Shown: positions 57,494 through 64,000 of the stretch, in pieces
Position numbering within the stretch: position 1 is the stretch's first letter
How the letters are laid out: every line of letters starts with the position of its first letter
Translations under genes and position numbers: made by a program
The notes under the pieces: generated by a model
What the model was told of the DNA's origin: nothing
The model's input: only the letters and a program-made list of their open reading frames with translations
The model's database searches: none
Assembly (NCBI RefSeq): GCF_013283665.1
Contig: NZ_JABEKU010000001.1
Location: forward strand, 2,418,001-2,482,000
Length of the DNA: 64,000 nt
Direction: 5' to 3'
From: Ensifer sesbaniae
Lineage (GTDB): Bacteria > Pseudomonadota > Alphaproteobacteria > Rhizobiales > Rhizobiaceae

Positions 57494-58201
57494 ATGGCAG
57501 TAGTAGAAAAAGTGGCAGTCATCACCGCTGGCGGCAGCGGCATGGGCGCCGAAAGCGCGAAGCGCCTGGCCGCCGACGGCTTCAAGGTCGCGATCCTGTC
57601 GTCCTCCGGCAAGGGCGAGGCGCTCGCCGCCGAGCTCGGCGGCATCGGCGTTACCGGCTCCAACCAGGTAAATGACGACCTCAAGCGCCTCGTTGACGCG
57701 GCCATGGAAAAGTGGGGCCGGATCGACGTGCTGGTCAACAGCGCCGGCCACGGCCCGCGCGCCCAGATCCTCGAAATCACCGACGAACAGTGGCACACCG
57801 GCCTCGACGTCTACCTGATGAACGTCATCCGCCCGGTCCGCCTCGTCGCGCCGATCATGCAGAAGCAGAAGGCGGGCTCGATCGTCAACATCTCCACGGC
57901 CTGGGCCTTCGAGCCGTCGCCGATGTTCCCGACCTCCGCCGTCTTCCGCGCCGGCCTCGCCGCCTACACCAAGATCTTCGCCGACACCTACGCCGCCGAC
58001 AACGTGCGCATGAACAACGTGCTGCCCGGCTGGATCGACAGCCTGCCGGCAACCGAGGAGCGCCGCGACGCCGTGCCGATGAAGCGCTACGGCACCAGCG
58101 CCGAAATCGCCGCAACGATCGCCTTCCTCGCCTCGGACGGCGCCGGCTACATCACCGGCCAGAACATCAAGGTGGACGGCGGGCTGATGCGTTCGGTGTG
58201 A
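57494..58201 (+). CDS. SDR-family protein lacking the canonical Tyr-x3-Lys, 235 aa
   Basis: NAD(P)-binding 'VAVITAGGSGMGAESAKRL' (TGxxxGxG), 'VLVNSAGHGPRAQI', catalytic-type Ser in 'SIVNISTAWAFEP', and C-terminal 'LPGWIDSLPATEER' and 'ITGQNIKVDGGLMRSV'. At the active-site helix the sequence is 'FPTSAVFRAGLAAYTK': the Tyr is not at its place and Lys is Arg. Activity as a dehydrogenase is doubtful, or another residue takes over. ATG with GAGAGGA. Pair with the divergent LysR gene. Confidence 0.85.
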   Translation: MAVVEKVAVITAGGSGMGAESAKRLAADGFKVAILSSSGKGEALAAELGGIGVTGSNQVNDDLKRLVDAAMEKWGRIDVLVNSAGHGPRAQILEITDEQWHTGLDVYLMNVIRPVRLVAPIMQKQKAGSIVNISTAWAFEPSPMFPTSAVFRAGLAAYTKIFADTYAADNVRMNNVLPGWIDSLPATEERRDAVPMKRYGTSAEIAATIAFLASDGAGYITGQNIKVDGGLMRSV

Positions 58202-58277
58202 GCGGCTGGTGAGGTCGCAGGGCGGCGCTGTGGGTGAGCCCGCGGCGCCACTGAAACATAGGGCCGGTGCGAGCGGC

Positions 58278-59084
58278 TTACTTCGGAAACAGGAAGGTCA
58301 GCGTCGCGCGCACGCCCCAGCTCGGCGCGCCCTCCGGCGCCTCGGCATAATATTTCCCGCCGATCTGGGCGCTCAGCATCTGGTCGCCCACCTTGAAGAC
58401 CTGCGAGACGCCGAGGTTGATCGGCACCGTCCATTGATCGGTCTCCCAGTCGTAGGTCGACTCCGTGTTGAGTGTCACGGTCGCACCATGGCCGAAGCCG
58501 TAGGACAGGAAGGGTTGCAGGAAGGTCTGACTCACATCCGCCCGGTCACCCTCGCCGGCAACGCTCCAGATGTGGTTTCCAAGCACGCCGACGGTCCACA
58601 GTCCCTCCTGCTTCAGCACGACCGCCGTCGGGCCAATGCCGAACTTGCCGGTGCCGAGGAAATCGTCGGTGGCGGTCGGGATCAAAAAGGCCGGACCGAC
58701 ACCCCAGACGATACCCGAAGGGCCGGGATTGGTCGGCGACAGGAAAAGGCTCTGGGTGATGTCGCCGAGCCCAAACGTATTGCCGTCGGGCGGCGGCAGG
58801 TAGTCGCGATAGGAGATCGGCAGGATCGTGCGCGAGATCAGGTTCCAGTCCGCGTTCAGCGAGATGGGAATGACCGGCTGGACGTTGAGCGTATAGGAGA
58901 AGCCATCCTCCTCCGCGCCGGCGCGAAGATCGAAATTGCTCTGGAACGGCACGCTGATCAGGTCGGCGACCGGGTTCGAGAGCTTCTTTGCGAGTTCGTC
59001 CGCATCCTGGGCCGCCGCCTGCTGCCCCTGGATGGCGGCAGCGACAAGCACCGCCACCCAAATACTGGCTCCTACCTGCCCCAC
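58278..59084 (-). CDS. Outer-membrane beta-barrel (phenol-degradation MetA type), 268 aa
   Basis: Signal peptide of 30 residues ending AAAQD. The mature protein is strand-rich with alternating pattern and ends in 'GVRATLTFLFPK' (aromatic near C-terminus). Motifs 'NADWNLISRTILPISY', 'GLGDITQSLFLSP', 'GVGPAFLIPTATDDFLGTGKFGIGP' match the family. Start at GTG 59084 with GGGGG upstream. Possibly takes up hydrophobic compounds; unproven. Confidence 0.8.
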   Translation of the reverse strand: MGQVGASIWVAVLVAAAIQGQQAAAQDADELAKKLSNPVADLISVPFQSNFDLRAGAEEDGFSYTLNVQPVIPISLNADWNLISRTILPISYRDYLPPPDGNTFGLGDITQSLFLSPTNPGPSGIVWGVGPAFLIPTATDDFLGTGKFGIGPTAVVLKQEGLWTVGVLGNHIWSVAGEGDRADVSQTFLQPFLSYGFGHGATVTLNTESTYDWETDQWTVPINLGVSQVFKVGDQMLSAQIGGKYYAEAPEGAPSWGVRATLTFLFPK

Positions 59085-59334
59085 GCGCAATTCCCCCTTG
59101 CAACGTCCTCTGCGGCCGCCGCCAGTCCGAGTTGCATCGGACAGCGCCTTAGCAGAATGGCCGCAGGCTACGTCACCAATGCCGATTCGGGAATATGCAT
59201 TTGCTCTAAGGCAGCCGTCGGCCCAACCTGGAACAGCGCATAGCGCCTGCCGGTCCAACTTCGATTCCACAGAGACTTGCGAGCCTCCGGTCTGCGTTGA
59301 GCCACAAGCCGGTCATGTCGACAGCTGCGACCGC

Positions 59335-60237
59335 TCACGCCGCAATCACCCGCCGCATCAGCCCCTCCAGCCAGTCGGCGAACACCTGCAGTCGGCGCGA
59401 CAAATGCTGGCGGTGCGGGTAGAGCAGCGCCATCGGCATCGGCGCGGCGGTGTGGTCGGGCATCACCTCCACGAGCCGCCCTTCCCTCAGGTGGTCGCTC
59501 ACGTCGAAGGCGGGGATCTGGATCAGGCCGAGGCCGGCGAGGCAGCAGGCGATGCTGCCTTCGGCGCTGTTGACGCTGACCCGGCCGGCAACGCTCACCG
59601 TGCGCGCCGCGCCGCCTTCGATCCACTCCCAGTCCTCCACCCGGCCGCTTGAGGGCGAGGCATAATTGACGGCGAAATGACCGGCGAGATCGGCGGGCGT
59701 CCTGGGCGTGCCATAGCGCGCGAGATAGTCCGGGCTTGCGACATTGATCAGCCGCAGCGTGCCGAACGGCCGGGCGATCAGGCTGGAATTCTCGAGCGGC
59801 CCGACGCGCAGCGCACAGTCGACGCTCTCCTCGATCAGGTGCACCGCCCGGTCGGTCATGCCGAGGTCGATGTCGATGCCGGGGTAGCGCGCCAGGAAGT
59901 CCGGCAGAGCCGGCGCCACGATCAGCCGGCCGATGCGGCTCGGCAGGTCGACGCGCAGCCGCCCGGCCGGACCGGTCGTCCCGCGGCGAAACAGGTTCTC
60001 CGCCTCCTCCACGTCCTGGATCAGCCGCAGGCAGCGCTCGTAGAAGGCGGCACCATCCTGCGTCGGCGCCACCTTGCGGGTCGTGCGGTGCAGGAGCCTC
60101 GTGCCGAGCCGGGTTTCGAGCGCCTGCACCGCCGCCGAGACGGAGGAGCGCGGCAGCCCGAGTGTGTCGGCCGCACGGGTAAAGCTCGCGCTTTCGACGA
60201 CGCGGGTGAAGATGCGGAAAAGCTCGATCCTGTCCAT
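59335..60237 (-). CDS. LysR-family regulator, 300 aa
   Basis: Helix-turn-helix 'LFRIFTRVVESASFTRAADTLGLPRSSVSAAVQALETRLGTRLLHRTTRKV' and effector domain 'GRLRVDLPSRIGRLIVAPALPDFLARYPGI'. This is the group of LysR proteins that sit divergent to SDR or quinone reductase genes. Divergent from the SDR at 60516. Confidence 0.88.
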   Translation of the reverse strand: MDRIELFRIFTRVVESASFTRAADTLGLPRSSVSAAVQALETRLGTRLLHRTTRKVAPTQDGAAFYERCLRLIQDVEEAENLFRRGTTGPAGRLRVDLPSRIGRLIVAPALPDFLARYPGIDIDLGMTDRAVHLIEESVDCALRVGPLENSSLIARPFGTLRLINVASPDYLARYGTPRTPADLAGHFAVNYASPSSGRVEDWEWIEGGAARTVSVAGRVSVNSAEGSIACCLAGLGLIQIPAFDVSDHLREGRLVEVMPDHTAAPMPMALLYPHRQHLSRRLQVFADWLEGLMRRVIAA

Positions 60238-60515
60238 GCCGGCTCATGCCCATTGTTCGCCTGTCCTGACAAGTCATGTCACGAACGGAGCCTTTATACC
60301 AGCGACACGGACGATATTCTCAACCCTGCGATGCCTGTCGCGGCCCCGGTCCCTCTCGCATGGGCAGCGGCAAGGCGCGCGCTATCTGAAACACGGGCGG
60401 CCTCATCGCGATGGGCCGCCGGCGCCAGAGGCAGGGTGAGCGTGTGCCACGTTCGGTTCTGATCCCGCCCCTTCAAAGACCGGCCCCGCAGGCGGCCGAC
60501 AACAGGAGAAACCCA

Positions 60516-61289
60516 ATGGCAGACCACAGCATCAATGGTAAATCCGTTCTCATCGCCGGCGGCGCGAAGAACCTCGGCGGCCTCTTGGCGCGCGATCTCG
60601 CCGAACACGGCGCGCGCGGCGTCGCGATCCATTACAACAGCGCCGCCACCAAATCTTCCGCGGACGAGACCGTCGCGGCGATCAAGGCGGCCGGGGCCGC
60701 AGCCCACGCCTTCTCGGGCGATCTCACCAGCGCGGCCAATGTCGAAAAGCTCTTCGCCGATGCCAAGGCGGCACTCGGCGGCATCGACATCGCCGTCAAC
60801 ACCGTCGGCAAGGTCTTGAAGAAGCCCTTCGTCGAGATCACCGAGGCCGAATACGACGAGATGAGCGCGGTCAACTCCAAGTCCGCCTTCTTCTTCCTGC
60901 GCGAGGCCGGCAGGCACGTCAGCGACAACGGCAAGATCTGCACGCTCGTCACCTCGCTGCTCGGCGCCTTCACGCCCTTCTACGCGGCCTATGCCGGCAC
61001 CAAGGCGCCGGTCGAGCACTTTACCCGGGCGGCCGCCAAGGAATTCGGCGAACGCGGCATCTCCGTTACCGCCATCGGCCCCGGCCCGATGGATACGCCC
61101 TTCTTCTACCCGGCCGAAGGAGCCGACGCCGTCGCCTACCACAAGACCGCTTCTGCCCTCTCGGCCTTCTCCAAGACCGGCCTTACCGACATCGAGGACA
61201 TCGTCCCCTATATCCGCTTCCTCGTCTCCGACGGCTGGTGGATGACCGGCCAGACGATCCTGGTCAATGGCGGCTACACGACGAAGTAG
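60516..61289 (+). CDS. SDR-family oxidoreductase, 257 aa
   Basis: Complete short-chain dehydrogenase: 'VLIAGGAKNLGGLLARDLAEHG', 'AVNTVGKVLKKPF', Ser in 'LVTSLLGAFTPFYAAYAGTK' and the Tyr-Ala-Gly-Thr-Lys catalytic pair, then 'IGPGPMDTPFFYP'. ATG with AGGAG upstream. It is regulated most likely by the divergent LysR protein. Substrate unknown. Confidence 0.9.
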   Translation: MADHSINGKSVLIAGGAKNLGGLLARDLAEHGARGVAIHYNSAATKSSADETVAAIKAAGAAAHAFSGDLTSAANVEKLFADAKAALGGIDIAVNTVGKVLKKPFVEITEAEYDEMSAVNSKSAFFFLREAGRHVSDNGKICTLVTSLLGAFTPFYAAYAGTKAPVEHFTRAAAKEFGERGISVTAIGPGPMDTPFFYPAEGADAVAYHKTASALSAFSKTGLTDIEDIVPYIRFLVSDGWWMTGQTILVNGGYTTK

Positions 61290-61462
61290 GACCGCTCGCG
61301 CGCTTCCCCCTCGTCCACGTGGTACCGAGGCTGCGCGCCTTCGGAAACGAGGCTCGCGCCTCATCCACTTCGCCCTTCAAAATACCATTGGAATTTTAGA
61401 CCGTTGTGTAATGTGATGCCGATGTGCGCATGGCGCGTAAACGGTCTCGATGGGTGAAGTTC

Positions 61463-63729
61463 ATGGCGCATAACCGCTTTTTCTGCCGTCACCTGCTCAT
61501 TGGCCTGGCGCTGCTTCTGGCGGTCGCCCTGCCCGCTTTTGCCCAGACGACGCCACCGCCGATCACCGTCATTCTCACGCCCGGCCAAAGCGCCGCCGAG
61601 ATCGAGGAAACCCTGCGCGCCGCTGCAAAGGCCGGTGGGCCGGTCACGGTCGAATGGCGCGACGCGGCAAATGAGGCCGCAACGCCGGGCAGCGCCGCTG
61701 ACAGCAGCCACAGCTCGAAACCGGCTGTCGCCGCGACGCCGGCAGCCGGCACGCCGGAGCGGGCCGCTCCAGACGCGGAGGATTCCTTCGACACCCTTTC
61801 CGCCCGGTTTCTCAATGGCTTGCAGATGGGCCTTGCGGGCATATCCGGCATCGCCGGCGTAATGGCTGACGTTGCGGCAGGCATTCGTTCCGAAGGCTGG
61901 TCGGTCGTCTCGGTTGCTTCTATCGCCGTGCTCGCGGTCGCCGCCGGGCTTGCCACCGCCTTCGCCGGCCGCTTTCTCATCCATCGGCTGTTCGGCGCCT
62001 CTTTCGAATGCGTCGACCTGCTGCATCGCATGCGCGCCTCCTTGATCCGGCTCGGCTTCGATATCGCCTATCTCGTGATCATCGCCACGGTCGCCCATAC
62101 CCTTGCTCGCCTGTTCCTGACGCCGGGCACGGCCTCTGCCGAGCTTGCCCATGCCCTGATCACCATCGCCGTCGTCTCGGCCGTCTATGCCGTCGGCGCC
62201 CGCTTCCTCTTTGCGCCGACGCGACCCGAGATCCGCCTGCTCGACATCGCCCATCCACGCTTCCACGCCACGATGCTCGCCGCCTATGGCGCGCTCGGCG
62301 CCGTCGTCGGCGCCAGCCTGCGCTTTGCCCATCAGCGCGGGCTGGAGCTTGCCGCCACCGACGGCTGGCTGCTGATCGGCATCACCATCCTGACGCTCAT
62401 CAAGCTCTACTGGTTCATCGGCGGCGCGGGTGATATCCGCGCGCTCTTTGCCGGCGAGAACCCTGGCCCGGTGCGCCGCGCCATCGCCTTCGGCGTGCCG
62501 GAGTTTTATGCCCTGAGCGCGATCGTGCTCTGGCTGATGACCGTCATCGTCGCCGGCAGCCCGAACAGCGCGGCCTGGAGCTTTGCCGGCGGCACCACGC
62601 AGATCATCCTGCTTGCGCTGCCGATCCTTGCCTTCGGCATCCATTCGCTCGCCGGTGCCGCCGCCGAGCGCCGCCGCACGCCCGCCTCCTCCAGGCTGCG
62701 GCGATCTCAGGCAGTATCCAGACGGCGCTCGCCGGCGCGACCTGGCTGATCGGCCTGCACATCATCGTCGCGCTCTGGCGCCCGGTGATGGTCCAGGACG
62801 ACACCGCCGCCGCCGTCGGATGGATCGTCATTCTCGAGCGCATCAGCCTTGCGGTCGTGGCTGCCTGGGTGATCTGCAGCTTCCTCTGGCGGAGCTTCGA
62901 AGCCTTCGCTCCGTCAGCCCGCGTGGCGTTGCCCGGCGACAGCGAGGACGAGACGGTGATCCATCAGGCAAGCCGGCTCTCGACCATCCTGCCGCTGATC
63001 CGCAACCTGATCTTCGGTGGCATCTTCGCCGTCACCAGCCTCATCATCCTCTCCGCACTCGGCATCAATATCGCGCCGCTGCTGGCCGGTTTCGGCGTGC
63101 TTGGTCTTGCCCTTTCCTTCGGCTCGCAGACGCTGGTGAAGGACGTCGTCTCCGGCATCTTCTTCATCGCCGATGACGCCTTCCGCGTCGGCGAATATGT
63201 CGATACCGGCAAGCTCAAGGGTACGGTCGAGCGCATCTCGCTGCGTTCGCTGCGGCTGCGCCACCAGAACGGCCAGATCCATACGGTTCCCTACGGCCAG
63301 CTCCAGGCGGTGACCAATTACAGCCGCGACTGGAGCACGGTGAAGTTCGAGCTGAAATTCGAGCGCGACGCCGATCTCGAAAAGATCCGCAAGACCATCA
63401 AGAAGGTCGGCCTCGCCATGCTGGAGGATCCGGAGATCGGCGGCGAATTCCTCGTGCCCTTGAAGATGCAGGGCATTCAGGACGTCACCGAAAACTCACT
63501 CGTCGTGCGGCTGAAATTCACCGCGCGCCCCGGCAACCCCAGCATCCTCCAGCGCGAGTCAATGAAGCGACTGCTCCCGGCGTTGCGCGAAGCCGGCCTC
63601 GACCTCGCCTCCAACGCCGTCACCGTGCGCTCCGGTGCTGCAGGAGCGGCGGAAGCCGAGGCTGCGGCGGCAAATCTGGCGCTGGCGAAGAAGCCGGTGG
63701 CACCGGAAGCAGCAGACGCGGAAGGGTAA
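61463..63729 (+). pseudogene. MscS-type mechanosensitive channel, frameshifted
   Basis: First frame (61463 to about 62690): signal peptide ending AFAQT, a periplasmic part, then several membrane segments, up to 'HSLAGAAAERRRTPAS'. One base is lost near 62690 and the second frame goes on to 63729 with 'AAISGSIQTALAGATWLIGL', the pore helix region 'LAGFGVLGLALSFGSQTLVKDVVSGIFFIADDAFRVGEYVD' and the cytoplasmic MscS domain. The whole would be a YbiO-like channel of about 755 aa. A sequencing slip in 'GCCTCCTCCAGG' cannot be excluded. Confidence 0.85.
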
Positions 63730-63900
63730 CGATCAATCCGGCGCGACAAGTAAAAAGAGCAGCAGACGGCCAACACCCGCTACAGTTTTGACATCATTGT
63801 TGGATTACCTCAAGCGCACAGACGAGGCTCAGGCGCTGCAGCACGCTGCAGCACGCTGCCGACGCTGCCATGTTGCCGCTGCCACCGAGGATGTTGCCTG

Positions 63901-64000
63901 ATGCAATCCATGCGCCTCGCCCCGTCTGCTCTTGCCCCATCTGCTTTTGCCCTGTCTGCGCTTGCCCTTTCGCTTCTGCCCTTGGCCACCGTCCACGCCG
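63901..64000 (+). CDS. Start of a secreted protein (cut by window end)
   Basis: ATG at 63901 with GAGGA about 10 bases upstream. The 33 visible residues are a signal peptide made of near-repeats ('LAPSALAPSAFALSALALSL') ending PLATVHA. The remainder is outside the window, so function is unknown. Confidence 0.5.
   Translation, partial: MQSMRLAPSALAPSAFALSALALSLLPLATVHA

Overview
The window looks like a Sinorhizobium/Ensifer-type alphaproteobacterium. GC is high. There are several copies of palindromic intergenic mosaic repeats of the kind found in rhizobia, BA14K and DUF1127 proteins, two alphaproteobacterial LexA boxes (GTTC-N7-GTTC), and a bgsB-bgsA pair like the Sinorhizobium mixed-linkage beta-glucan synthase.

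Positions 1-17.8 kb hold the late (head/tail) operon of a prophage, read leftwards: terminase small subunit, terminase large subunit, portal, a 78-aa protein, scaffold, an SU10-type major capsid protein, small proteins, two adaptor/connector proteins and the start of a nozzle-like protein cut by the window edge. The operon is interrupted by non-structural 'cargo' genes. Behind the terminase, the portal and the capsid gene, the cargo is followed by a decayed, 5'-truncated second copy of part of the structural gene just upstream. This is the layout expected if each cargo entered by a single crossover that rebuilt the host gene. Cargo includes a beta-propeller-like protein (frameshifted), a polytopic membrane protein, a tail lysozyme, a secreted protein made of three copies of one domain, and a plus-strand set of secreted and membrane proteins behind a duplicated 42-bp promoter-like repeat. 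An M20 amidohydrolase and a Cys-rich secreted protein also lie inside the late region.

Positions 18-29.7 kb are bacterial: Sel1 protein, small lipoprotein and membrane proteins, BA14K protein, D-Ala-D-Ala ligase, a dienelactone-hydrolase-like protein, MntR, an operon of a Tat-exported multicopper oxidase and a ZIP transporter whose promoter carries an MntR box, a cupredoxin, an alpha/beta hydrolase, a cupin and a nucleoside deaminase.

Positions 29.8-35.5 kb form a phage-type early/immunity module: four leftward genes (including a replication-like protein and a stand-alone DnaA domain IV protein), an S24 repressor read rightwards, and a short rightward operon. Palindromes built on TAGGA/TCCTA lie at both the repressor and the operon promoters. 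Early and late modules share orientation but are about 12 kb apart, and no integrase is visible.

Positions 35.6-64 kb are chromosomal or megaplasmid genes: FkbM methyltransferase and glycosyltransferase, small lipoproteins, an inverted pair of identical tRNA-Lys(CTT) genes, PhzF, Nudix and endonuclease/phosphatase family proteins, CYTH-CHAD, a dapA remnant, an isoquinoline-oxidoreductase-like operon with its cytochrome c, ohr/ohrR, a GreA-like factor, bgsB-bgsA, two LysR-SDR pairs, an outer-membrane barrel protein and a frameshifted MscS-type channel. All functions are inferred from sequence reading; no database search was run.
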